From JBOGZD01 sp050697155 (GTDB taxonomy: Bacteria; Actinomycetota; Thermoleophilia; Solirubrobacterales; 70-9), in the NCBI GenBank assembly GCA_050697155.1, contig JBOGZD010000006.1, forward strand, positions 1 to 44,442: a stretch of DNA of 44,442 bases. Direction: 5' to 3'. The translations under genes were made by a program, and so were the position numbers. A model generated the notes under the pieces. It ran no database searches. It had not been told where the DNA came from and saw only the letters and a program-made list of their open reading frames with translations. Below are positions 32,629 to 40,818 of the stretch, in pieces. Position 1 is the stretch's first letter; each line of letters starts with the position of its first letter.

Positions 32629-33434
32629 CCGGGGATCCGGCCACAGTCGACGAGCGGCCGCCCTGGCGGCGGGACGGCACGGTGCTCCGCATCGGCCACA
32701 AGGGGGCCGACGCCCTCGTGACCGGCAACACTCCGGAGAGCTTCACCGCCGCGGTCGAGGCGGGCGTCGATGCGATCGAGCTCGACGTGCTCCGCCCGCG
32801 CGCCGACTTCCGCGCCGGCGCCGACTGGCGCCGCGCCGCCGCCGGCCCGGGTGAGGCGGGCGGCCCGCTGGTGGTCGCCCACGACTGGACCGACGCGCGC
32901 CGCCGCGACCCGCTCACCCTTGACCAGGCGCTCGACGCCTTCGGCCGCCCGCCGCTCGACCGGGTCCGCCTCGACCTCGACCTGAAGCTCGCCGGCCGCG
33001 AGGACGAGGTCGTCGCCGCGTTGCGCGAGCGTGACCTGGTCGAGCGGGCGATGGTCTCGACGATGGAGCTTTCGAGCCTCGAGTACCTCGCCGCCGAGGC
33101 CCCCGAGCTGGACCGCGGCTGGACCCTGCCGAAGGTGAGCCGCGACTGGAACCGCACCCGCTGGGCGCGCCCACTGGTCCTCGCCGGCTCGACCTCACTG
33201 CGCGCCCGCCTGCCCGGGATCATCCGCCGCCGCGCCCCCGCCCTCGGCGTCTGGGCGATCTGGGCCTACCACCCGCTGATCACCGCCCGCCTCGTCCGCG
33301 CCGCCCACTCCGTCGAGGTCGCCGTGATCGCCTGGACCGTCGACGACGCCCCCCGCATCCGCGCCCTGACGGCCCTGGGCGCCGACGGCATCTGCACCAA
33401 CGACCCCCGGCTATTCGCGGACGCGGGCTCGTAG
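32625..33434 (+). CDS. Glycerophosphodiester phosphodiesterase family
   Basis: 269 aa. Hydrolyses glycerophosphodiesters to glycerol-3-phosphate and an alcohol. IGHKGADAL holds the first catalytic His (GHKG rather than GHRG), NTPESFTAAVEAGVDAIELDV the metal Glu residues, VVAHD the second His, and the end AWTVDDAPRIRALTALGADGICTNDP is the typical GDPD terminus. The start is TTG 32625 by overlap with the upstream stop; GTG 32682 is the alternative and would still keep the domain. Confidence 0.88.
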   Translation: MTGDPATVDERPPWRRDGTVLRIGHKGADALVTGNTPESFTAAVEAGVDAIELDVLRPRADFRAGADWRRAAAGPGEAGGPLVVAHDWTDARRRDPLTLDQALDAFGRPPLDRVRLDLDLKLAGREDEVVAALRERDLVERAMVSTMELSSLEYLAAEAPELDRGWTLPKVSRDWNRTRWARPLVLAGSTSLRARLPGIIRRRAPALGVWAIWAYHPLITARLVRAAHSVEVAVIAWTVDDAPRIRALTALGADGICTNDPRLFADAGS

Positions 33435-33454
33435 GGGGGCGCCACCGGAGGAAC

Positions 33455-33487
33455 GGGGATTGTCCTCGCTATGGGTGGGAAATCCCC
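33455..33487. repeat. Left hairpin of the AbiEi/DUF559 cassette
   Basis: 33455-33465 pairs with 33477-33487 (9 of 11) around an 11-base loop that contains the ATG of the gene (33471-33473). The whole arm (33455-33492) matches the reverse complement of 34375-34414 at 33 of 38 positions. Confidence 0.7.
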
Positions 33488-34400
33488 TTCTCTTTCAGAG
33501 TTCGATCGAGAAATCGCTCGGATCGCCGCGCGGCAACACGGCGTTGTTTCCCGTGCGCAGCTGCTCGAGATCGGGGTCGGCGAGCGGGCGATCGATTGGC
33601 GTCTCGAAAGACAGCGGTTGCACAAGGTTCACAAGGGTGTCTATCTCGTAGGACATACGGCTCGCCCGGCGCTTGCCCCTGAGATGGCGGCCGTCCTGGC
33701 ATGCGGCCGTGGTACGGCGGTCAGCCACCGCAGCGCTGCACGCCTCTGGAAGTTGATCGACTCTCTCCCTCGTGAGGTCGAAGTGACCGTTCGCCGATCC
33801 TGGCGTCCGGACCGACCCGGTATCCGGGTCTACACCACGCGGGTTCTCACTCATGGGGAGGTGCGCAACTTTCGCGGCATCCCGGTCACGAGCCCGGCGA
33901 GAACCGTCCTGGACATGGGGGCGGTCGAGCCCGCGGATGAACACGAGCGGATCGTCGCGGAGGCGTTGGGCACACGTCTCGTGACTGAGCAGGACCTCCT
34001 TGACGTCCTCGAGCGAAACCGCCATCGCCCCGGTGCCACCCCCCTTCGCTTGCTCATTGAAGGCGACGGCAACCCGGCCCGAACACGCTCCAGGGCCGAG
34101 CGCACGCTGCTGAAGCTCCTGCGCGCTTCCCCCCTACCTGCCCCGGAAACGAATGCGCAGGTGGATCCGTACGAGATCGACCTCCTGTGGCGCGACCACC
34201 GCCTTGCCGTGGAATTCGATAGCTGGTCGTTTCACTCAAGGCGTCCGAAGTTCGAGCGAGACCGCGTTCGCGACGCCGACCTTCAGGCCCAGGGCTTCCG
34301 TGTCATCCGAGTAACTTGGCGGCAATTGACGCGCGAGCCGGAGGCGGTGGTCGCGCGCATCGCCGCTCTTCTCGGAGAAAAGGGGATCTCCCACCTATAA
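33471..34400 (+). CDS. AbiEi-type wHTH + DUF559 (Vsr-like) nuclease-fold protein
   Basis: 309 aa. N-terminus (about 11-62) resembles the AbiEi antitoxin winged helix: IARQHGVVSRAQL-like helix, then LHKVHKGVYLVG. The C-terminus (about 205-302) is a DUF559/Vsr-like PD-(D/E)XK domain with the pattern D237-x10-E248-x-D250 and a final GFRVIRVTW strand. Such proteins are annotated as type IV toxin-antitoxin-like; no AbiEii toxin lies nearby. The start codon sits in one hairpin loop and the TAA (34398-34400) in the other. It splits prs from rplY and looks acquired. Confidence 0.8.
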   Translation: MGGKSPSLSEFDREIARIAARQHGVVSRAQLLEIGVGERAIDWRLERQRLHKVHKGVYLVGHTARPALAPEMAAVLACGRGTAVSHRSAARLWKLIDSLPREVEVTVRRSWRPDRPGIRVYTTRVLTHGEVRNFRGIPVTSPARTVLDMGAVEPADEHERIVAEALGTRLVTEQDLLDVLERNRHRPGATPLRLLIEGDGNPARTRSRAERTLLKLLRASPLPAPETNAQVDPYEIDLLWRDHRLAVEFDSWSFHSRRPKFERDRVRDADLQAQGFRVIRVTWRQLTREPEAVVARIAALLGEKGISHL

Positions 34401-34414
34401 CGAGGGAAATCCCC
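34382..34414. repeat. Right hairpin of the AbiEi/DUF559 cassette
   Basis: 34382-34392 pairs with 34404-34414 (10 of 11) around an 11-base loop that holds the TAA stop. It is related to the left hairpin in inverted orientation and may also act as a terminator. Confidence 0.7.
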
Positions 34415-34441
34415 ATACCATCGGTCGGGGCGCTCGGCCGC

Positions 34442-35860
34442 CTAAACCGGCCGCCCGGCGTAGCCAAGCACCCGCTTCTGGCCGCGGGACTCGAAGTACT
34501 CCCACTCGGCCTCGCCGAGCTCGGTTGCCGGCGGGTCGGCGTAGACCCATTCGCGCATGATCCGGTGCCAGTTGCGCTTCGCCCGCAGCTGGGCGAGCAC
34601 GGCGACGACGCCGGTCTCCATCCGGCGCCCCATCAGCTCCTCGGCCGGCAGGCTCTCGCGACGCATCAGCGAGTAGTACTCCGACCGCGGGTCCGAGGTC
34701 GACTCGATGATCTTCATCACCCGGCGCGCCGAGACCTCGTAGTCGCGGTCCTCCAGGTACCAGCCGCCGACCAGCATCACGTGCTCCATCAGCCGCTCGG
34801 CGTCGAGCTTCGACGGGTTCTTGACGAAGCCGAGGTCGTGCAGCGCCTGGCGCAGCCCCTCGGGGTCCTTGCGCGCCGCAGCGTCGACGGCCCGCTGCTC
34901 GAGCTCGATCTGCTCGATGTCGAGCTTCTTCGTCATCCCGAAGTCGAGGAAGGCCACCTTGCCGTCGTCCAGGAGGATGTAGTTGCCGGGGTGGGCGTCG
35001 GCGTTGAAGTGCTGCAGGTGGTAGATCGAGCCGTAGCAGAAGCGGAACACGATCTCGCCGAACCGGCTGCGCTGCTCGTGGTCGAGCTGCTTGACCTGGT
35101 CGAACTGAAGCCCCTCGACGAGCTCGGTCACCAGCACCCGCCGGCGCGAGAGCCGAGTGATCACGTCGGGGACGTAGATGAACGGATGCCCGCGGTAGGC
35201 GCGCGCGAAGCTGCGCTGGTTCTGCGCCTCGAACTCGTAGTCGAGCTCCTCCATCACCCGCTCGCGCAGCTCCGCGGCGACGGCCTTCGCGTCCAGCCCC
35301 GGCGCGAGCCCGCGCGCCAGCCGCACCAGCACGCCCGCGTTTCGCAGGTCCGACTCGAGCGCCTCGGCGACCCCGGGGTACTGGATCTTGACCGCGACCT
35401 CGCGGCCGTCGATCAGCCGCGCCCGGTGCACCTGGCCGATCGAGGCGGCCGCGAACGCCTCCTCGTCGAACTCGGCGAAGTGCTCCATGCAGGGCTCGCC
35501 CCACTCCTCGTCGAGCACCTTGGAGACCTTCTTCCACGGCATGGGCGGGGCCGAGGTGCGCAGCTTCGACAGCTCCTCCTGGTAGATCTCGGCGTATTCC
35601 GGAGGCAGGAACTCCGTGTCGACGAACGAGGCGAGCTGGCCGATCTTCATCGCCGCGCCCTTCATCTCGCCGAGGATCGAGACCATCTTCAGGGCCGTCT
35701 GGAGGTGGCGGGCCTCGAGCTTCTCGGCCGCCTCCTCGTCGGAGCGCGCCACGCTCGCCGCCTTGGTGCCCGCGTAGCGCGCCGCCTGCCCGCTGAGCGC
35801 CGTGCCGAGCTTCGCCGAACGCCGGACCCGGCCCTTGGGGATCTTCGAGTCGTCGCTCAC
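34442..35860 (-). CDS. AarF/ABC1/UbiB-family atypical kinase
   Basis: 472 aa. Family motifs: KIGQLASF with the KxGQ, EEAFAAASIGQVHRA (Ala-rich loop), VAVKIQYPGV (Lys of the VAIK motif), ADAHPGNYILLDDGKVAFLDFG (catalytic Asp and DFG). In other bacteria these ATPases/kinases support quinone or lipid metabolism; no substrate is assigned. The GTG at 35860 has TACCCT ending 7 bases before it on the minus strand. An in-frame reading of 944 aa running to 37276 is antisense-like shadow through trkH and is rejected. Confidence 0.9.
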   Translation of the reverse strand: MSDDSKIPKGRVRRSAKLGTALSGQAARYAGTKAASVARSDEEAAEKLEARHLQTALKMVSILGEMKGAAMKIGQLASFVDTEFLPPEYAEIYQEELSKLRTSAPPMPWKKVSKVLDEEWGEPCMEHFAEFDEEAFAAASIGQVHRARLIDGREVAVKIQYPGVAEALESDLRNAGVLVRLARGLAPGLDAKAVAAELRERVMEELDYEFEAQNQRSFARAYRGHPFIYVPDVITRLSRRRVLVTELVEGLQFDQVKQLDHEQRSRFGEIVFRFCYGSIYHLQHFNADAHPGNYILLDDGKVAFLDFGMTKKLDIEQIELEQRAVDAAARKDPEGLRQALHDLGFVKNPSKLDAERLMEHVMLVGGWYLEDRDYEVSARRVMKIIESTSDPRSEYYSLMRRESLPAEELMGRRMETGVVAVLAQLRAKRNWHRIMREWVYADPPATELGEAEWEYFESRGQKRVLGYAGRPV

Positions 35861-35867
35861 GGGCGGC

Positions 35868-35873
35868 AGGGTA
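35868..35873 (-). promoter_or_regulatory. -10 box TACCCT of the AarF-family gene
   Basis: Ends 7 bases before the GTG at 35860 (minus strand). No ribosome site is seen. Confidence 0.45.
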
Positions 35874-35886
35874 GTGCCGTGGAGCC

Positions 35887-37362
35887 CTATCGGCGCCGCA
35901 GGCGGAACAGCGCCGCCAGCAGCGCCACGACCGTGAACACCTCGAGCCGGCCGGCGATCATCAGGATCGGCAGCACGACTCGCCCGAACGGCGGCACGGC
36001 CTCGAAGTTTTCTGTGGCGCCGACCTCGCCAAGGCCGGGACCGATGATGTTGAGGGTCGAGGCGACGGAGCTGATCGCGGTCACGAGGTCGAGGCCGGAC
36101 GCCGCCATCACGAGCGATCCCGTGACGTAGACGAGCACGTAGACGAGGAAGAACCCGAGCACCGCCCGGCGGACGTCCTCGCTGTAGGTGTGGCCGCCGA
36201 GCCGCAGCACCCTGACGGCCCTCGGCTGCAGCTGGCGGTCGAGCTCCTGGCGCGCCGATTTGCCGAGCAGGACCAGGCGGATGACCTTGATCCCCCCGGC
36301 GGTCGACCCGGCGCAGGCGCCGGCCGTCATCAGGACCAGGATCACGACCCGGGCGAACGAGTTCCAGGCGTCGAAGTCGGCCGTCGTGTAGCCGGTCGTG
36401 GTCATGATGCTGGTGGCGCTGAAGGCGCTCTGGCGGAGCGACGCGGCGGCGCCGCCGGCATCGTCGGCGAACTCGAGGCTCACCGTCACGGCGGCGATCG
36501 CGGCGACGAGGATCGCGACGAACGCGGCCACCTCGGCCGCCTGGGGCATCAGCGATCGGCCTCTGACCGCGCGCCAGTAGAAGGCGAAGTTGACCGCGGA
36601 CAGCGCCATGAACGCGATCGCGACGAGCTCGATCGGAAGCGAGTCGAAGCCGGCGATCGACTCCGTCCGGGTCGAGTAGCCGCCGGTCGCGATCGTCGTC
36701 ATCGAGTGGTTGATGGCGTCGAAGATCCCCATCCCGGCGATCAAGTACGCGATCGCCGCGGCGGCCGAGAGGGCGAGGTAGATCGCGGCGATGATCTTCG
36801 CCGTGTCGATGATCCTCGGGGTAAGGCGCTCGGCGGTGATTCCCGAGGTCTCGGCGTAGAAGGCGCGCTGCACCCCGGGGCCGGAGACCGGCGCGATCGC
36901 GACCACCAGCACCACGATCCCGACCCCGCCGAGCCACTGCATGATGCTGCGCCACAGAAGCACCGCGTCGGGCTCGGTCTCGATCTCGCCGAGCAGCGTG
37001 GAGCCGGTGGTGGTGAAGCCGCTGGTTGCCTCGAAGACCGCATCGAGCGGAGAGTCGAAGGTGCCCGCCGCGAGCAGCGGCACCGCGCCCGCCAGCGATG
37101 CCCCCACCCAGGCGAGCGTGACCGCCATCAAGCCGGTCACGGGGCGAACGACGAACCCGTGGTGGCGGGCCGCGGTCGAGATTCGCAGCAGTCCGGCCCC
37201 GAGCGCCACGGTCCCGGCACCGGGCAGGACGAAGGCCGTTGCGGCGCGCCCCTGCTCGATCCCGATCCCCGCACACGCGAGCATCCCGAGGCCGCAGGCG
37301 ACCAGGGTCCCGCCGAGCGTCAGCCCGACCAGGGCGGCATCGGGGCCGAACGCCCGCCTCAT
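35887..37362 (-). CDS. TrkH-family potassium uptake channel subunit
   Basis: 491 aa, many membrane segments. The four selectivity-filter loops are visible as SGFTTTGST, TTIATGGYST, SIMTTTGYTT and the weaker SSVASTLNIIGPGLG, with the Gly of each filter. It moves K+ into the cell under control of the TrkA gating ring encoded just upstream. The start overlaps the trkA stop (ATGA), so the pair is one operon. Confidence 0.92.
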   Translation of the reverse strand: MRRAFGPDAALVGLTLGGTLVACGLGMLACAGIGIEQGRAATAFVLPGAGTVALGAGLLRISTAARHHGFVVRPVTGLMAVTLAWVGASLAGAVPLLAAGTFDSPLDAVFEATSGFTTTGSTLLGEIETEPDAVLLWRSIMQWLGGVGIVVLVVAIAPVSGPGVQRAFYAETSGITAERLTPRIIDTAKIIAAIYLALSAAAAIAYLIAGMGIFDAINHSMTTIATGGYSTRTESIAGFDSLPIELVAIAFMALSAVNFAFYWRAVRGRSLMPQAAEVAAFVAILVAAIAAVTVSLEFADDAGGAAASLRQSAFSATSIMTTTGYTTADFDAWNSFARVVILVLMTAGACAGSTAGGIKVIRLVLLGKSARQELDRQLQPRAVRVLRLGGHTYSEDVRRAVLGFFLVYVLVYVTGSLVMAASGLDLVTAISSVASTLNIIGPGLGEVGATENFEAVPPFGRVVLPILMIAGRLEVFTVVALLAALFRLRRR

Positions 37363-38702
37363 CGCGGACTGTCGAAGGCGGGCTCCACCCCCGTGAGCGC
37401 GCCGGCGACGCCGAGCATCAGCAGCCGGTCCCCGGCTCGGATCTCAATCCCCTGTGGCGGCACCAGGGGCTGGCCGTCGCGCAGGATCGCGCCGACCCGA
37501 TTGCCGCGCAGGAGCCCGTGCGTCTTGCCGACCTCCTTGCCGACGATCGCGGCACCCGGCTGCGCCTCGAGCTCGAGCGCCTGGAAGCCGGTACGCAGCA
37601 GATGGATCGCCTTCACGGTCCGCGTGTGCACGAAGCGCAGGATCGCCTCGGCCGTGATCAGCCGCGGGGAGAGGGCCGCGTCAATCGCCAGGGCGTCGAC
37701 CAGCGGGGTGAACTCCTCGCGCGAGACGATCGAGATGCACAGGTCGGCGCCGAGGCGCTTGGCATGGAGCGCCGCGAGCAGGTTCGCGCGATCCTCGCCG
37801 GCGCAGGCGACGAAGGCGTCGGCGTCGGCGACTCCCGCGGCCTCCTGCGCCTCGTGGCTGATCCCCTCGTCGTGGAGGATCGTCGCGCGCGAGAGGCGCT
37901 CGGCCAGGTGCCGCGCCCGGGCTGCGTCGCGCTCGAGCACGGTGACTCTGACCGGAGTGCTCTCCAGCAGCCTGGCCAGCCGGAGCCCGATCTTGCCCCC
38001 GCCGAAGATCACGCAGTCGCGCACGTCCCGCGTGCCGCCGGCGAAGTACGCGACCGCTGGGCCGACCTGCTCGGTGGGAACGGCCACCAGCAGGTGATCG
38101 CCCACCTCCGGCGTCATCTCCGGCCGGGTCAGCCGCGACTCGCCGTCGCGTGAGATGCCGACGATGTAGGCGGGGTGGGGGCGATCCCGCTTCGCCAGCT
38201 GGATGCCGACCAGCGGCGAGGTGTCGGTGACGATCACCTCCGCCAGGGTGAGGAGCCCGTCGCCGAAGTACTCGACCGAGACCGCCCCCGGCAGCCGGAT
38301 CGCCTCGGCGATGTCCGCGGCCGTGGCGCGATCGGGATCGATGACGAAATCGATCCCGAGCACGTCGCGGGCGAACGACTCATCGGTGCCAAAGAACTCC
38401 GGGTCGCGGACCCTGGCCACGGTGGTGGCCGCTCCGAGCTGGCGAGCGGCGAGCGCGGCGATGATGTTCACCTCGTCGACCTGCGTCACCGCGGCCAGCA
38501 GGTCGACCGAGCCGACCTCGAGCTCGGTCAACAGCCGCGGGCTCGCCCCGTTGCCCTCGACGACCAGGACGTCGAGCTCGCCCTGGATCGTCGCGGAGCG
38601 CTCGCCGTCTTTGTCGACCACGGTCACGTGGTGTCCGTCGGCACTCAGGGTGCGGGCCACGTTGGTCCCGACCTCACCCGCGCCGATCACGATCGCTTTC
38701 AC
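37359..38702 (-). CDS. trkA: TrkA potassium uptake regulator
   Basis: 447 aa with two RCK units: Rossmann VIGAGEVG (5-12) with a TrkA-C domain, then VIFGGGKIGLRLA (about 236-248) with a second TrkA-C. Both glycine motifs are intact, so NAD(H) or nucleotide sensing is likely. GTG start at 38702. The upstream gap to rplY is only 36 bases and is a divergent promoter region; GTAAGAAT lies 6 bases before the GTG. Confidence 0.93.
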   Translation of the reverse strand: MKAIVIGAGEVGTNVARTLSADGHHVTVVDKDGERSATIQGELDVLVVEGNGASPRLLTELEVGSVDLLAAVTQVDEVNIIAALAARQLGAATTVARVRDPEFFGTDESFARDVLGIDFVIDPDRATAADIAEAIRLPGAVSVEYFGDGLLTLAEVIVTDTSPLVGIQLAKRDRPHPAYIVGISRDGESRLTRPEMTPEVGDHLLVAVPTEQVGPAVAYFAGGTRDVRDCVIFGGGKIGLRLARLLESTPVRVTVLERDAARARHLAERLSRATILHDEGISHEAQEAAGVADADAFVACAGEDRANLLAALHAKRLGADLCISIVSREEFTPLVDALAIDAALSPRLITAEAILRFVHTRTVKAIHLLRTGFQALELEAQPGAAIVGKEVGKTHGLLRGNRVGAILRDGQPLVPPQGIEIRAGDRLLMLGVAGALTGVEPAFDSPR

Positions 38703-38724
38703 GGGACGATTCTTACCCTCTGGC

Positions 38725-38730
38725 TATCCT
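38725..38730 (+). promoter_or_regulatory. -10 box TATCCT of rplY
   Basis: Ends 8 bases before the ATG at 38739. Shares the 36-base intergenic stretch with the divergent trkA promoter. Confidence 0.5.
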
Positions 38731-38738
38731 GCGTGCCG

Positions 38739-39461
38739 ATGGCCGAGCAGCGCGCCAAGCTGACCGTCTCCGAGCGCACCGAGTTCGGGTCCCGCACCAG
38801 CCGCAGGCTGCGGCGCTCCGGGCTCGTGCCCGGCGTCGTCTACGGCGCCGGCTCGGAGACGCGCGCCTTCCAGGTGCCCGAGCGGGAGGCGCGAAACGTG
38901 CTCGTCCACGGCGGGGCGTTGATCGACATCGAGCTCGACGGCTCGAAGATGCCGGTGGTGGTCAAGGATCAGCAACGCGACCCAGTGCGGGGCGACCTCC
39001 TCCACCTCGACCTGCTCGAGGTGAAGCTCGACGAGGCGATCGAGGCGGAGGTGCCGATCGAGCTGCTCGGCGCCGAGGACGCACCGGGCGTCAACGAGGG
39101 CGGCGTGCTTGAGCATGTCACCCATCAGATCACGATCTCCGCTCTGCCCACCGAGATTCCCGAGAGCATCCCCGCAGACGTCTCGGGGATGGACATCGGC
39201 GACACCCTTCAGCTCAGCGCCCTGATCCCGCCCGAGGGGGTCGAGTTCGCGCTCGGCGAGGGCGTCGATCCCGACGAGGTCACGATCGCCACTCTCTCGC
39301 CGCCGCGGGTCGAGGAGGAGCCCGAGCCCGAGCTCGAGGAGGAGGCCGAGCTGGTCGGCGAGGAGGGCGAGGAGGTGCCCGAGGGCGAGGAGGCCCCGGA
39401 GGGCGAGGCGCCCGAGCCGGCCGAGGGCGGCGAGGAGCCGGGCGGCTCCGAAGAGGAGTAG
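38739..39461 (+). CDS. rplY: Ribosomal protein L25 (Ctc form)
   Basis: 240 aa. N-terminal 5S-rRNA-binding L25 domain (about 1-95: SRRLRRSGLVPGVVYG, HLDLLEV) and the Ctc beta domain (about 100-185: DAPGVNEGGVLEH, LPTEIPESIPADVSGM). The last ~50 residues are almost only Glu, Gly, Pro and Ala, a long acidic tail. It stands next to pth in the usual order. ATG at 38739 follows a leaderless-type -10. Confidence 0.93.
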   Translation: MAEQRAKLTVSERTEFGSRTSRRLRRSGLVPGVVYGAGSETRAFQVPEREARNVLVHGGALIDIELDGSKMPVVVKDQQRDPVRGDLLHLDLLEVKLDEAIEAEVPIELLGAEDAPGVNEGGVLEHVTHQITISALPTEIPESIPADVSGMDIGDTLQLSALIPPEGVEFALGEGVDPDEVTIATLSPPRVEEEPEPELEEEAELVGEEGEEVPEGEEAPEGEAPEPAEGGEEPGGSEEE

Positions 39462-39466
39462 CGGCC

Positions 39467-40081
39467 CTGCGTCTCTTCCGTCGCCGGGATGAACCCGGCG
39501 ACCGGGTTCTGGTAGTCGGCCTGGGCAACCCCGGCTCGCGCTACGCGGCCACCCGCCACAACGTCGGCTGGGAGGTGGCGAACGAGCTCTCGCGCCGCTG
39601 GGATCTGCCGCGAGCCAGGGAGCGCTTCCGCGGCCGGATCGCCGAGGGGCGGACTCGCCCCGGCGGCCCCCGGGTGGCGATCCTGCTGCCCCAGACCTAC
39701 ATGAACGAGTCCGGCACCTCCGTCGGTCCCGCCCGCGGCCAGCTCAGGGTGCCGCTCGAGCGGGTGATCGCCCTTCACGACGAGATCGATCTGCCGTTCG
39801 GCGAGATCCGATCGAAGCTCGGCGGCGGCGTCGCCGGCCACAACGGGCTGAAGAGCATGCGCGACGGCCTCGGCAGCGCCGACTTCTGGCGCGTGCGGGT
39901 GGGCGTCGGGCGCCCTGACACGACCGACCCCGAGATCGTCTCGGCCCACGTGCTCGGCCGCTTCGACGAGCCCGCCGACGCGGTCACGGCGTTGATCGCC
40001 GCCGCCGCCGCCGAGGCCGAGCGCCTGGTGGAGCAGGTGGTCGAGGAGTCCGAGGACCCGATCGGCGAGGTGATCGACTGA
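39467..40081 (+). CDS. pth: Peptidyl-tRNA hydrolase, apparent CTG start
   Basis: 204 aa if read from CTG at 39467. Releases peptides from peptidyl-tRNA. The conserved N-terminus VVGLGNPGSRYAATRHNVGW, with the catalytic Asn (about 21) and His (about 31), lies upstream of the first ATG/GTG/TTG in this frame (GTG 39575), so that start would remove the active site. DEIDLPFG and GVAGHNGLKSM follow. No canonical start codon exists between the rplY stop and the catalytic motifs; CTG 39467 is the best candidate, five bases after rplY. Confidence 0.85.
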   Translation: MRLFRRRDEPGDRVLVVGLGNPGSRYAATRHNVGWEVANELSRRWDLPRARERFRGRIAEGRTRPGGPRVAILLPQTYMNESGTSVGPARGQLRVPLERVIALHDEIDLPFGEIRSKLGGGVAGHNGLKSMRDGLGSADFWRVRVGVGRPDTTDPEIVSAHVLGRFDEPADAVTALIAAAAAEAERLVEQVVEESEDPIGEVID

Positions 40082-40797
40082 CCGTCACGACCTACGAGGT
40101 CGGCGACGACGGAGTCGCGCTGCTGCGCCTCGACCGGCCCGAGGCGCGAAACGCGATCAACACCGGGATGCTCGAGGAGCTGCTCGCCCACCTCGACGGC
40201 GGGCGCACCGACGAGGCGGTGCGGGCGCTGGTGCTCTCCTCCTCCGACCACATGGGCCTCTCGGCCGGCGCCGACGTCCGCGAGCCGCTCGACGAGCAGG
40301 GAAGGGTGCGGCGGATGGAGCTTTTCGCTCGCCTCTATGACGAGCTCACCGGCTATCCGAAGCCCACCGTCGCCGCCTGCCACGGCGCCTGCGTCGGCGG
40401 CGGCGCCGAGATCGCGGTCGCCTGCGATCTTCGCGTCGGGGGCGCCAATCTGCGCCTGCGCTTCCCCGGCGCGGCGCTCGGGGTGCCCGTCGGCCCGGCC
40501 CGCCTGGTCAGCCTCTGCGGCCTATCGGTGGCCAAGTACCTGCTGCTGACGGCGAAGGAGATCGGCGTCGACGACGCCCACCGCTGGGGCCTCGTCCACA
40601 AGGTCGCCCCGCCGCCCGCCACCGAGGACGCCGCCCTCCAGCTCGCCGCCCAGGTAGCCGGGCACCCGCCCGAGGCGGTCGCCCGGCTGAAGCGGATGCT
40701 CCACGAGTGGGACGGGGTCGAGAACCGCTCGCGCGCCGAGGGCGAGGGCCAGGTCGAGTGGCAGCGGTCCGGCCCCGGGCTTCCCTACCGCGACTGA
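40078..40797 (+). CDS. Enoyl-CoA hydratase/isomerase family, apparent CTG start
   Basis: 239 aa read from CTG 40078, which overlaps the pth stop as CTGA. The crotonase start VALLRLDRPEARNAI is upstream of the first ATG (40168). SAGADV and CHGACVGGGAEIAVACDLRVGG form the oxyanion hole for the acyl-CoA; the usual catalytic Glu pair is not clearly identifiable (Gly-Leu-x-Val positions), so the reaction is uncertain. C-terminus RLKRMLHEW is family-typical. Likely co-translated with pth. Confidence 0.85.
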   Translation: MTVTTYEVGDDGVALLRLDRPEARNAINTGMLEELLAHLDGGRTDEAVRALVLSSSDHMGLSAGADVREPLDEQGRVRRMELFARLYDELTGYPKPTVAACHGACVGGGAEIAVACDLRVGGANLRLRFPGAALGVPVGPARLVSLCGLSVAKYLLLTAKEIGVDDAHRWGLVHKVAPPPATEDAALQLAAQVAGHPPEAVARLKRMLHEWDGVENRSRAEGEGQVEWQRSGPGLPYRD

Positions 40798-40818
40798 GGT
40801 CCACCCAGGGTCAGCGGC

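Larger units (their letters stand above)
33455..34414 (+). mobile_element. Putative single-gene cassette flanked by palindromes
   Basis: A 960-bp unit made of one gene and two related 33-bp hairpins in inverted orientation at its ends, with no target-site duplication seen. The gene is less GC-rich by eye than its neighbours, with codons such as TCT, CTT and TTG. The layout suggests a small mobile or recently acquired unit; direct evidence of movement is lacking. Confidence 0.5.

Noticed and set aside
33471..34400. Complete AbiE toxin-antitoxin system
   Set aside because: Only an AbiEi-like N-terminus is present, fused to a DUF559 domain; no AbiEii nucleotidyltransferase gene is adjacent.
34442..37276. 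944-codon open frame on the minus strand
   Set aside because: Only the first 472 codons from 35860 match a family (AarF). The upstream part lies in another frame of trkH and reads as Arg/Gly-rich shadow.
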